Notes under the pieces: generated by a model
Databases searched by the model: none
Told to the model about the DNA's origin: nothing
What the model saw: only the letters and a program-made list of their open reading frames with translations
NCBI GenBank assembly: GCA_035548375.1
Contig: DASZTG010000097.1
Location: forward strand, 16,372-80,371
Length of the DNA stretch: 64,000 nucleotides
From: JACQAP01 sp035548375
GTDB lineage: Bacteria > Pseudomonadota > Gammaproteobacteria > Burkholderiales > JACQAP01
Direction: 5' to 3'
Made by a program: the position numbers and the translations under genes
Shown here: positions 38,379-46,240 of the stretch, one piece after another
Numbering within the stretch: the first letter of the stretch is position 1
How the letters are laid out: the number at the start of each line of letters is the position of its first letter

Positions 38379-39293
38379 ATGAGCAGCCCATTGGTATACC
38401 TAGACCAGAACATAGTTAGCCTACATGCAGGTAGGAAAATAGACCTTTCACGACTAGGGGGAGTTCACTGGGTGTACTCGAAGGAGCATTTCGCAGAGAT
38501 TCGTCGCTCGAAAAACCCACGTGTTTTTCTGGATACCCTAGACGATATTGGCGCGAAACGATTAGAAATTGATCTAACCAACTGGAGGTTTTCCGGGACG
38601 GCAACATTGACTGAAGGAGTTTCTGCGAAGGCGGCATACGAACAGTATCTCGCCGCAGTTGACGAAGTGCCCATTAGTACTGAAGCACTTCAAATTCTAA
38701 TGGCTTGGCTCAATGGCGGCGCAAGTGAAGATGCTGTGCTGCGCCTCCCCTATGCCTTTGATGAGCAAATTAAGCAGTTGGTTTCCCGTCTTCCTCCTGA
38801 GCTTGTTCCCAATAACCCTCGAGAGGTCTTCGAAGAATTGGCTCTGACGATATCGAAAATGACCGTCCAAGGAAACAGTATTGAAAAGACTAGGGAGGCA
38901 CTCGGCGTAGAGAAAGGCGCTGCCGGTAGTGTTACTGGCGATGATCCAATACGGCAAATCTGGAAAATAGTCGCCCCAAATGTTGCCGGACTGACGTGCG
39001 ATCAATTTTTTGGGTTCGAACCTCTAGAAGCCTTGGATCAAAGTCCATGGACAGCCTACGAAGGCATCATTAGATGCTGTGCCGTGTTAGATATCGTTGG
39101 CTATCAAGCCGAAAAGAAATCCCGAGACCTGGAGAAAATTGACAACGTGATGAGCGATGCAGCACATATTGCTGCTGCCGCATACTGCAGCGCTGTCATT
39201 TCGGCTGATCGCCGTTTCTCTCGCCGTGCAAAGGCAATATATGAGTTCAAAAAGTTAAGTACTGCGTCGCTGATTCTCAGTGATATTAGCTAA
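38379..39293 (+). CDS. PIN-like nuclease domain protein (accessory)
   Basis: A 304-residue protein. The N-terminus PLVYLDQNIVSLHAG has the Asp that opens PIN domains, HWVYSKEHFAEIRR gives an acidic second position, and the C-terminal SDAAHIAAAAYCSAVISADRRFSRRAKAI gives the two further aspartates. The spacing fits a PIN-like fold with a long helical insertion (about 60-220), larger than VapC toxins. RNA or DNA cleavage is the expected activity. No antitoxin-like partner is adjacent unless the neighbouring helical gene acts so. The ATG at 38331 would add 16 residues; the later one starts directly before the conserved strand. Confidence 0.65.
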   Translation: MSSPLVYLDQNIVSLHAGRKIDLSRLGGVHWVYSKEHFAEIRRSKNPRVFLDTLDDIGAKRLEIDLTNWRFSGTATLTEGVSAKAAYEQYLAAVDEVPISTEALQILMAWLNGGASEDAVLRLPYAFDEQIKQLVSRLPPELVPNNPREVFEELALTISKMTVQGNSIEKTREALGVEKGAAGSVTGDDPIRQIWKIVAPNVAGLTCDQFFGFEPLEALDQSPWTAYEGIIRCCAVLDIVGYQAEKKSRDLEKIDNVMSDAAHIAAAAYCSAVISADRRFSRRAKAIYEFKKLSTASLILSDIS

Positions 39294-39490
39294 CTACTAG
39301 TTCGGTTGTAGTCGTGGATCTGAGAAGTGTAAAAATCTCAACTAATCCCCGCGGTACTACAGAATGATCCAGAGCCCTGCTGCGCCAACGGCCACCAGAG
39401 CAGTGTCTCACCAGAATCAGGCTTCGCGTCTTTCAACTCTCGCGCTTCGCGCTTAGCGCCTCGCTCCGACCACGCCTAAGGTAACCGCAA
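39294..39490. other. Gap between island genes
   Basis: About 200 bases without an ORF. Composition rises toward the chromosomal level at 39420-39480, which contains repeated CGC-rich words (TCGCGCTTCGCGCTTAGCGCCTCGC at 39441-39465 in part). An AAGGT at about 39478 serves the next gene. The promoter of the downstream gene is probably here. Confidence 0.4.
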
Positions 39491-40183
39491 ATGAATTCCG
39501 TGGCCTTAGCTCTTGAACTGCTCAAATCGTCCCTCTGTCCACGTGTTGACCTCGGAGGGCTGTGGGCTAGAAACAAGGTTGCTCACAAGTGGAAGGCAAC
39601 CTACAGAAGTCTCGTTCTACGAGAAGGGCTAGCTTGGAGAATTCAGGATCTGCTCGCACAGTCACTTGCCCTCCACGATTCTCAGCACATGCTAGGGTCT
39701 CGAATTATTCTGCGGAGCGCATTCGAATCTTTGGCAGTCTTGATTTATTTAAATCAGCTCACGAGAAAAGTCTTGTCTGGCGATCTGACTTTTCATACAT
39801 ACGCAGATAAGACGGCGACCTTGCTCATGGGCTCACGAGATAAATCTACCGCGCATGAAGCGATCAACATCATCACAGTGCTGCAGAAGGCAGATTCTCG
39901 CTATCCCGGTATTGAATCGCTGTACGCCTCTCTCTCCGAGAGCTCCCATCCCAACTACGAAGGTGTTTCCATTGGATACTCGGACATAGATCGCGAAAAC
40001 TTTGTCACGATATTCTCGAACAAGTGGATGAACATGTATGGAAAAGATCACATCGACTTGATCGTACTGTGTCTCGAGATTTTTACTTCCGAATACAACG
40101 ACGAATGGACGCAGTCTTTCGAACTTCTCGAACAATGGCTGGTTAAGAACGATGAGTTTCTTGAAACTACTAAACGCTCATGA
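39491..40183 (+). CDS. Helical HEPN/DUF5677-like protein (accessory)
   Basis: A 230-residue, nearly all-helical protein without membrane segments. IILRSAFESLAVLIYL in the first half and SLYASLSESSHPNYEG in the second resemble the paired helices and 'S-E-x-x-H-P' motif seen in HEPN-superfamily proteins of the DUF5677 kind, several of which sit in defence islands. The assignment is by eye and unproven. The start is preceded by AAGGT at suitable spacing. The stop overlaps a 44-codon ORF by ATGA. Codon usage is AT-rich, as in the other island genes. Confidence 0.6.
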   Translation: MNSVALALELLKSSLCPRVDLGGLWARNKVAHKWKATYRSLVLREGLAWRIQDLLAQSLALHDSQHMLGSRIILRSAFESLAVLIYLNQLTRKVLSGDLTFHTYADKTATLLMGSRDKSTAHEAINIITVLQKADSRYPGIESLYASLSESSHPNYEGVSIGYSDIDRENFVTIFSNKWMNMYGKDHIDLIVLCLEIFTSEYNDEWTQSFELLEQWLVKNDEFLETTKRS

Positions 40184-40314
40184 CCGAACTCGTGGGCGCT
40201 ATCTACAAGGTAGTCTATAGCAACTATCTGAGACGACCCGAGCTTCGCCAATATCGGAGCGGAGCAATGATCCCAAGATGGGGTCATGCGGTGCATCGTC
40301 CTTCCCGCGGTTAG
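40180..40314 (+). CDS. Small ORF overlapping the HEPN-like gene
   Basis: A 44-codon frame starting in an ATGA overlap with the preceding stop. The peptide begins MTELVGAIYKVVYSNYLRRP and matches no family I recognise. It ends eight bases before the decayed fmdB copy, so it may be the surviving N-terminus of a larger gene that was cut when the island's right edge formed. The start context supports translation; the lack of any known relative does not. Confidence 0.3.
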   Translation: MTELVGAIYKVVYSNYLRRPELRQYRSGAMIPRWGHAVHRPSRG

Positions 40315-40322
40315 TTGCAGCC

Positions 40323-40482
40323 TCAGTGACTGATCATCCACGGCCTCTTGCTTGGAAACGCCTTCGACCCGTCCAACGCCTTCACCGTCTTGCTCGCCCC
40401 GATCGACTTGCTCCAATATCCTTCGCCGTGACGTGCTCTTTGCTGCGCCTGGGCGCAAAAGCTTGGCTGACCCGGACAGTTC
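40323..40482 (-). pseudogene. Decayed second copy of fmdB (C-terminal half)
   Basis: The minus strand encodes the same C-terminus as the intact fmdB 1.6 kb away: GSKAFPSKRPWMISH and SKSIGASKTVK are shared, preceded by CPG..QPS from the zinc ribbon. One CxxC cysteine codon is deleted and the segment between the ribbon and the SKS motif is missing, so it cannot make a working protein. At DNA level 40327-40415 is nearly identical to 41921-42009, in the same orientation. It is a remnant of duplication or of a foreign allele brought in with the island. Confidence 0.85.
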
Positions 40483-40545
40483 AAATTACGTACGCTGGAG
40501 AGGAACATCTGGCCAGCAGTCCTTTCCAGGAGCAAGCTAGATCTC

Positions 40546-40974
40546 ATGTTTTGTGTGCGGCTCTTCATTGAAGATGACAGGCAAGCCCTGGAAACCATCT
40601 ACCAAACCTGCCGCGCCGAAGCGACCTGGCTACCCACAGCCGCGAAGCAGAACTCCGACTTTGCGCGAGATACCGCCGGCGAAAAGTTGCTTGTCGCGGT
40701 CGGAAGCGATGAGATGCCGCTCGGGTTCCTCTCGGTCTGGGAACCCGATCGGTTTATTCATCATTTATACGTGCGCAGCGACATGCGGGGACGGGGCGTT
40801 GGCAAGGCGCTGCTCGAGGCGCTGGGCAACCATGTACCCGCGCCGTGGACGCTGAAGTGCTTGACCGCGAATGACCAGGCGCTTGCTTTTTACGCGAGCC
40901 AGGGCTGGAGGAAAGTCTCGTCAGAGGTGGGTGAAGAAGGGCCTTATTTCGTCCTCGAGAAGAAAGAGTCCTGA
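40546..40974 (+). CDS. GNAT-family N-acetyltransferase
   Basis: A 142-residue GNAT-fold enzyme that transfers an acetyl group from acetyl-CoA to an unknown amine. The acetyl-CoA-binding motif A is clear: HHLYVRSDMRGRGVGKALLEAL (Q/RxxGxG/A form RGRGVG). LKCLTANDQALAFYASQGWRK is motif B with the usual Tyr and Gly. It stands between the fmdB copies; no co-operonic partner is evident. Composition is close to the chromosome's own, unlike the island genes to its left. Confidence 0.88.
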   Translation: MFCVRLFIEDDRQALETIYQTCRAEATWLPTAAKQNSDFARDTAGEKLLVAVGSDEMPLGFLSVWEPDRFIHHLYVRSDMRGRGVGKALLEALGNHVPAPWTLKCLTANDQALAFYASQGWRKVSSEVGEEGPYFVLEKKES

Positions 40975-41199
40975 CGGCATCCCCCCTCTCCCCTCACACC
41001 TCGCTCCTCACTCCTCTCGCCTTTTTACTTGTGACGCTCGCTCGGCGGGCTCGGGCCTTTACATGACATTGATATGCAGAGGAAACAGTCGCACAATCGA
41101 TCCGCATTTGACCTTGGAACCGCTTTTTCGCACTGAAAATCGAGCCGCCAAGTATCAATCCATCCTGGCACAGACCAGCGGCGGCATATTGGAGAAAAC
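40975..41199. other. Gap with pyrimidine-rich repeat
   Basis: Just after the GNAT stop, 40983-41023 is a run of CCCCTC / ACTCCTC words very like those between fmdB and fmdA (42270-42360). The remainder has no ORF. GGAGAAAAC directly before 41200 is the ribosome site of the next gene. Confidence 0.5.
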
Positions 41200-41745
41200 A
41201 TGTCGACCAATCGCCCATCCTCTGTGGCACCCGTTTGCCTCGTCCTCGGTGCGCTTCTTGGGCTGGCCGGCAGCTTCGCTCCAACAGACTCCCTCCGCGG
41301 CATAGCCTGGGGTCTGGATGGCACACTCCTCGTCGTGGCCGCGGCGCTGTTGGCCGTCTACTGCTTGCGCCGGAACCTGGAGCTCCTTGCAGCGGGATTC
41401 CTGGTCTTCATTGCCGGTCAGGCATTGGTTGTGTCCGGGTCAGCCATGTCGCTTGAAGCGAGCAGCCCTCTCTTCGCGGCCGGTGCGGCGTTGTGGGCTG
41501 CGTCCCTGGTCCTGATCAGTATTCCGCGAGTCATGCCGATGCTTGGTCGAGCCTCGGGCGCCGTCGCCGCTGTCCTGTTCGCGGCCACCTCACTGCAAAT
41601 CTTCTTTGGACGCAGCCTGACACCGCTGTCAGAGCCGCTGCCGTTTTTTGCGTACCCTGTCTTCGTGCTCACTTTGTTCACGTGGGCGTGGTGGTGCAGG
41701 AAACCGGGGCGCCAGGAAGGTAGCACGATGGAGAATGCCGCCTGA
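41200..41745 (+). CDS. Small polytopic membrane protein, unknown function
   Basis: A 181-residue hydrophobic protein with about six predicted membrane helices: near residues 10-28, 36-55, 60-80, 88-107, 115-133 and 145-165. It ends with a short basic tail (CRKPGRQEGS). No named family is recognised. A good GGAG ribosome site supports the start. It is convergent with fmdB, with 171 bases between the two stops that hold no gene. Confidence 0.7.
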   Translation: MSTNRPSSVAPVCLVLGALLGLAGSFAPTDSLRGIAWGLDGTLLVVAAALLAVYCLRRNLELLAAGFLVFIAGQALVVSGSAMSLEASSPLFAAGAALWAASLVLISIPRVMPMLGRASGAVAAVLFAATSLQIFFGRSLTPLSEPLPFFAYPVFVLTLFTWAWWCRKPGRQEGSTMENAA

Positions 41746-41916
41746 CATGGCGCTCCCCGACGATCGTCGGACCAAGATATTGCATCAATAGGGAGCAGCT
41801 CAGGCCACGTTTTCCTGCCAGGCCATGGACGCTTTTTTTATCCGGGGACGTCACACTGGAAGACACGGGGCCCCTGCTTCCTGCTCATGCCGCTCCTCCC
41901 ACCTGTCGCCTCGCGG

Positions 41917-42252
41917 CTAATGACTGATCATCCACGGCCGCTTGCTTGGGAAAGCCTTCGACCCGTCCGGCGCCTTCACCGTCTTGCTCGCGCCGATCGA
42001 CTTGCTCCCGCATCCGCAACCCGAGCCGTGCACATGTTCCTTGCTGCTTTTGGGCGCGTGCGCGCTCTTCTCGTTGATCGCGTACGCCTTCCGCATTTCT
42101 CCCGGCATGCCGGCATAGGCTGGCGCACTTAGCAACGCACGCGCTGATGGCTGTCCACATCCCGGGCAGTCCGCCGGTTCCTGGTACTGCGCCAGCGGAC
42201 GGCTCGCGCTGAAGCCGCCGCAGTCGGGGCATGAGTATTCGTATAAAGGCAT
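41917..42252 (-). CDS. fmdB: FmdB-family zinc-ribbon protein
   Basis: A 111-residue protein opening with the FmdB zinc ribbon: MPLYEYSCPDCGGFSASR, then CPGCGQPSARALLS, giving two CxxC pairs that bind zinc. The C-terminal half is flexible, with a glycine/cysteine cluster (GSGCGCGS). FmdB proteins accompany formamidase genes and were proposed to regulate them; direct proof of function is limited. It lies behind fmdA in the same direction, so it belongs to the amide operon. Its ribosome site sits in the loop of a small hairpin. Confidence 0.9.
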   Translation of the reverse strand: MPLYEYSCPDCGGFSASRPLAQYQEPADCPGCGQPSARALLSAPAYAGMPGEMRKAYAINEKSAHAPKSSKEHVHGSGCGCGSKSIGASKTVKAPDGSKAFPSKRPWMISH

Positions 42253-42269
42253 CTGAAACTCCGTTTCAG
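42253..42269 (-). promoter_or_regulatory. Hairpin enclosing the fmdB ribosome-binding site
   Basis: Directly before the fmdB ATG the minus strand reads CTGAAA-CGGAG-TTTCAG: a six-pair stem whose loop is the GGAG ribosome site. Such a fold would display or mask the site and could tune translation. Small stem, AT-rich, so weak on its own. Confidence 0.4.
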
Positions 42270-42362
42270 GGTGAGGAGTCAGGAGTAAGGAGAGAGGGGT
42301 AAGTTTGAAAGGCAGTTACCTTAAAGCATTTACCCCTAACCCCTCACTCCTCTCCCCTCGCG
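42270..42362. repeat. Inverted purine/pyrimidine repeat between fmdA and fmdB
   Basis: The left half has GTGAGGAGTCAGGAGTAAGG and AGAGGGGTAA (42271-42303); the right half has TTACCCCTAACCCCTCACTC and CCTCTCCCC (42330-42358), roughly its reverse complement. The halves can pair into a long imperfect hairpin between two genes of the same operon. A related single-sided run is at 40983-41023. Confidence 0.7.
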
Positions 42363-42369
42363 CATTTCT

Positions 42370-43599
42370 TCATTTGTCAGGCGAGATGGGCATATCCATC
42401 CCCGGCGTGACCATCTTCTTCGGTCCGCTCGCGTTCGGACTGATGTCGAAGTCGAAGATCTGGGTGGGCAGCCACAAGGTAGCGCAGGCATTGGGGATGT
42501 CCACCACCCCGCTGATGTGGCCCTGCACCGGCGCCGTTCCCAGGATCGAATGCGCCTGGGCCTTGGAGTAGCCGAACTTGGTCATGTACTCGATGGCGTT
42601 CAGGCACGCCTGGCGGTAGGCGACATGGACATCCAGGTAATACTGCTTGCCCCATTCATCGACCGAGATGCCTTCGAAGATCAGGTAATCATTGTAGGTT
42701 GGCGTGATCGGGCTGGGCTTGAAGATCGGGTTCTTGATCCCGTACTTGGCCATGCCGCCCTTGATGAGGTCGACTTTCAGGTGCGTCCAGCCGGCCATCT
42801 CGATGGCCCCGCAGAAGGTGATTTCGCCGTCCCCCTGGCTGAAGTGCAGGTCGCCCATGGACAGTCCTGCTCCCTTCACATACACCGGGAAGAAGATCTT
42901 CGATCCGCGCGAGAGGTCCTTGATGTCGCAGTTGCCGCCGTGCTCCCGCGGCGGCACGGTGCGCGCGCCTTCGGCATCGATCTTGGCCTTGGTGGCCCCA
43001 GTGGCTTTCCCGGCGTGGGAAGTCTTGGCGAACGGGGCATTGGCCAGCGGCGGCACCCGGCTAGGGTTGGTGCCGATGAAGTCCACCTCGCGCTTGTTCC
43101 ACATCTCCAGCATCTTCTGGTCGGGCAGGCAGCCGATCAGGCCCGGATGGATCAGGCCGGCGAACTTGACGTTCGGCACGTGCCGGGAATGCGTATAGAG
43201 GCCGCTGATGTCCCAGATGGATTTCTGGGCCAGCGGGAAATGCTCGGTCAGGAACCCGCCGCCGTTCTTCTTGGAGAAGAAACCGTTGAAGCCCCACAAG
43301 CTATCGGGCAGTGCGCCGATGTCCAGCAAGTCGACCACCAGCAAGTCGCCCGGCTCCGCGCCTTCCACGCCGATCGGACCGGAAAGAAAGTGCACGGTGG
43401 TCAGGTCCACATCGCGCACGTCATCCGCCGAGTCGTTGTTCTGGATGTAGCCCCCGGTCCAGTCGTAGGTCTCCAGGATGAAATCGTCCCCGGGTTTCAC
43501 CCACGCCGCCATCGGCACGTCCGGATGCCACCGATTGTGGATCATCTCGTTCTTGTACGGCGATTGCTTCAGGTCGATCTTGACCAGTGTTTCAGGCAT
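42370..43599 (-). CDS. fmdA: Formamidase (acetamidase/formamidase family)
   Basis: A 409-residue cytoplasmic amidohydrolase that splits formamide and other short amides to ammonia and the acid. Family segments run throughout: NRWHPDVPMAAWVKPGDDF, GVEGAEPGDLLVVDLLDIG, PPREHGGNCDIKDLSRGSK and FPVYVKGAGLSMGDLHFSQGDGE. Length equals Methylophilus FmdA. It is encoded downstream of urtABCDE and upstream of fmdB, so the transporter, hydrolase and FmdB protein form one nitrogen-acquisition unit. No urease genes are present in the window. Confidence 0.96.
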   Translation of the reverse strand: MPETLVKIDLKQSPYKNEMIHNRWHPDVPMAAWVKPGDDFILETYDWTGGYIQNNDSADDVRDVDLTTVHFLSGPIGVEGAEPGDLLVVDLLDIGALPDSLWGFNGFFSKKNGGGFLTEHFPLAQKSIWDISGLYTHSRHVPNVKFAGLIHPGLIGCLPDQKMLEMWNKREVDFIGTNPSRVPPLANAPFAKTSHAGKATGATKAKIDAEGARTVPPREHGGNCDIKDLSRGSKIFFPVYVKGAGLSMGDLHFSQGDGEITFCGAIEMAGWTHLKVDLIKGGMAKYGIKNPIFKPSPITPTYNDYLIFEGISVDEWGKQYYLDVHVAYRQACLNAIEYMTKFGYSKAQAHSILGTAPVQGHISGVVDIPNACATLWLPTQIFDFDISPNASGPKKMVTPGMDMPISPDK

Positions 43600-43635
43600 G
43601 GCTTCCTCTTCGTTGTCGGGTTGGCAAAAGTGCTT

Positions 43636-44322
43636 TCAGACGGACAGGTAACGGGAAATCTTCGCGGTGTCGACGTTCTCGCGGCGGTCTTCATGGATGA
43701 AGCTGCCCTTGTCGATCACCAGCAGGCGGTCCGCGATCTCCAGCGCGAAGCTCAGCACCTGCTCGGAGACGATGATGGTGATGTCGCGCATCTTGCGGAT
43801 CTCGTTGAGGATGCGCGCGATGTCCTTGATCACGGAGGGCTGGATGCCTTCGGTCGGCTCGTCGAGCAGCAGCACCTTCGGGTTGGTGACCAGCGCACGC
43901 GCGATGGCAAGCTGCTGCTGCTGGCCGCCCGAGAGATTGCCGCCCTTGCGCTTGCGCATCTCGAACAGCACCGGGAACAGCGCGTAGATGTCGTCGGGCA
44001 CCGTCTTCTCCCCCTTGCGCATGCCCGTGCGAATGTTCTCCACCACAGATAGCGTCGGGAAAATCATGCGGCCCTGCGGCACGTAGGCCAGGCCGCTGCG
44101 CACGCGCTGGAAGCTTTCCAGCGGACCGAGTTCCTTTTCGCCCAGCGTGATGTTGCCGCCGCGCGAGGGCAGCACGCCCATGAGCGACTTGAACAAGGTG
44201 GTCTTGCCCATGCCGTTGCGCCCCATGATCGCCAGCACCTCGTTGGCGCCGACGTTGAAGCTCATGTCGCGGATCACCGCGCTCTGGCCGTAGCTCACGC
44301 TCAGGTTCCTGACTTGCAGCAT
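43636..44322 (-). CDS. urtE: Urea/short-amide ABC transporter ATPase UrtE
   Basis: A 228-residue LivF-like ABC ATPase. Walker A is GRNGMGKTT, the signature LSGGQQQQLAIARAL and Walker B VLLLDEPTEGIQP. The GMGKTT and QQQQ forms and the segment ENIRTGM are typical of UrtE rather than LivF. It works with UrtD on the UrtB/UrtC channel. It follows urtD by 13 bases. Confidence 0.94.
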   Translation of the reverse strand: MLQVRNLSVSYGQSAVIRDMSFNVGANEVLAIMGRNGMGKTTLFKSLMGVLPSRGGNITLGEKELGPLESFQRVRSGLAYVPQGRMIFPTLSVVENIRTGMRKGEKTVPDDIYALFPVLFEMRKRKGGNLSGGQQQQLAIARALVTNPKVLLLDEPTEGIQPSVIKDIARILNEIRKMRDITIIVSEQVLSFALEIADRLLVIDKGSFIHEDRRENVDTAKISRYLSV

Positions 44323-44335
44323 CGCGGCGCCCCCC

Positions 44336-45073
44336 TCAATGACCCAGATAGACTTCGATCACGCGCGGATCGGCCTGCACCTTGTCCATGCTGCCCTCGG
44401 CCAGGATCTTGCCCTGATGCAGCACGGTCACGCGATGCGCGATGTTCTTGACGAACTCCATGTCGTGCTCGATCACGATCACCGCGCGGTTGTCGCTGAT
44501 CTTGTTGAGCAGGTCGGCCGTCTGCTTGCGCTCGGCCACGCTCATGCCGGCCACCGGTTCGTCGAGCATCAGCAGCTCCGGGTCCTGCATCAGCAGCATG
44601 CCGATCTCCAGCCACTGCTTCTGCCCGTGCGAAAGAAGGTCGGCCTGATCGCCGAGGCGATCCTCGAGGAAAATCATCTTGGCGATCTCGTGCACGCGAT
44701 TCTCGACGTCCGGCGTGAGCTTGAACGCGACGCAGCCGAACACGCCGCGGCCGCGCGGGAACGACAGCTCCAGGTTCTGGAACACGGTCAGGTTTTCGTA
44801 GATCGAAGGCGTCTGGAACTTGCGCCCGACGCCGGCGCGCACGATCTGGTGCTCGGCCATGCGCGTGAGTTCGCGGTTCTTGAACTTGATGGTGCCGGCG
44901 GTGGCGCGGGTTCGCCCGCAAATGAGATCGAGCAAGGTGGTCTTGCCGGCGCCGTTCGGCCCGATCACCACGCGCAGCTCGTTCGCCTCGACGTAAAGGT
45001 TCAGGGCATCGACCGCCTTGAAACCGTCGAAGGAAACGGTCAGGTCTTCGATGGCGAGTACGGGATTGGCCAA
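44336..45073 (-). CDS. urtD: Urea/short-amide ABC transporter ATPase UrtD
   Basis: A 245-residue LivG-like ABC ATPase. Walker A is GPNGAGKTT, the signature region LSHGQKQWLEIGMLL (the LSHGQ variant is characteristic of UrtD) and Walker B ELLMLDEPVAGM. The start is a TTG at 45073, five bases behind AAGGAGA; longer open frame upstream lies antisense-like within urtC and is rejected. Second ATPase of the Urt complex. Confidence 0.94.
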   Translation of the reverse strand: MANPVLAIEDLTVSFDGFKAVDALNLYVEANELRVVIGPNGAGKTTLLDLICGRTRATAGTIKFKNRELTRMAEHQIVRAGVGRKFQTPSIYENLTVFQNLELSFPRGRGVFGCVAFKLTPDVENRVHEIAKMIFLEDRLGDQADLLSHGQKQWLEIGMLLMQDPELLMLDEPVAGMSVAERKQTADLLNKISDNRAVIVIEHDMEFVKNIAHRVTVLHQGKILAEGSMDKVQADPRVIEVYLGH

Positions 45074-45087
45074 GTCGGTCTCCTTTG

Positions 45088-46224
45088 TCAGGTCTGCTGG
45101 GGCGCGGGCCGCGGCGCGGCGCCGCGATTGCGCCAGGCGCCGATGCGCTTCTCGATCCAGGCCTTGCCGTATTTTTCGTACAAGCCGGCGAGCCCGTTGG
45201 GAAAGAACATCACCACCGAGATGAACAGCGCGCTCATCAGGAACAGCCACAACTGCGGGAAGCTTTCGGAAAAGTAGGTCTTGCCGAAGTTCACCAGCAA
45301 GGTGCCGTACACCGCGCCGATCAGCGACATGCGCCCGCCGACCGCCGCGAAAATCACCATCTCGATCGAAGGAATGATGCCCACCAGCGAAGGCGACATG
45401 AAGCCGACCTGCAGCACGAACATGGCGCCGCCGATCGCCGAGATCATCGCGGCATTCACGAAGACGAAGATCTTGAAGTTCGACACGTCGTAGCCGGAAA
45501 ATCGCACGCGCTCTTCCTTGTCGCGCATTGCGAGCAGCAAAAGCCCGAGCTTGCCGCTCAGGATGTAGCGCGACACCAGGATCGCGCCGACCAGCAGCAC
45601 GCAATTCACGAAGTACAGGATGTACTTGGCCGAGTCCGTGCGGATGTCCCAGCCGTGCAGGGTCTTCAGGTCGGTCATGCCGTTCACACCGCCGGTCAGG
45701 CCCTGCTGGCCGATGATCAGGATCGTCAGGATGGCCGCGACCGCCTGCGTGATGATGGCGAAGTAGACGCCGCCGACGCGCCGCTTGAACATCGCGACCG
45801 CGAGGATGAAGGCCACCAGCGCCGGCACGGCCAGCATCGCGAACATCGTGAACGTGAAGCTGTGGAATGGCTCCCAGAACTTCGGCAGCGCGGTGAGCTG
45901 GTTCCAGTCCATGAAGTCGGGAATGCCCGGCGTCGACTGGATCTTGGTGCTCTCGGGGTCGGAGGCTTCGAGCTTCAGGAACATCGCCATGCAGTAGCCG
46001 CCGAGCCCGAAGAACACGCCCTGCCCCAGGCTCAGGATCCCGCCGTAGCCCCAGCACAGCACCAGGCCCACCGCGACGAAAGCGTAGGAAAGATACTTGC
46101 CGATGAGGTTGAGCCGGAACAGGTCGAACGTCAGCGGCAGCACGACGAAGAGCAGCGCGCACAGCACCACCAGCCCCATCATCCCCTGCTTCCCGCCCAG
46201 AATTCGCTCGTACATGAGTTTCAT
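45088..46224 (-). CDS. urtC: Urea/short-amide ABC transporter permease UrtC
   Basis: A 378-residue LivM-like inner-membrane permease with about ten membrane helices. The Urt-type insertion between helices (EASDPESTKIQSTPGIPDFMDWNQLTALPKFWEPF) separates it from ordinary LivM proteins. The ATPase-contact loop is the AMRDKEERVRFSGYDVSNFKIFVF segment. AAGGGA precedes the ATG. It follows urtB by 16 bases. Confidence 0.94.
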   Translation of the reverse strand: MKLMYERILGGKQGMMGLVVLCALLFVVLPLTFDLFRLNLIGKYLSYAFVAVGLVLCWGYGGILSLGQGVFFGLGGYCMAMFLKLEASDPESTKIQSTPGIPDFMDWNQLTALPKFWEPFHSFTFTMFAMLAVPALVAFILAVAMFKRRVGGVYFAIITQAVAAILTILIIGQQGLTGGVNGMTDLKTLHGWDIRTDSAKYILYFVNCVLLVGAILVSRYILSGKLGLLLLAMRDKEERVRFSGYDVSNFKIFVFVNAAMISAIGGAMFVLQVGFMSPSLVGIIPSIEMVIFAAVGGRMSLIGAVYGTLLVNFGKTYFSESFPQLWLFLMSALFISVVMFFPNGLAGLYEKYGKAWIEKRIGAWRNRGAAPRPAPQQT

Positions 46225-46240
46225 GAAGGTTCCCTTGTGT

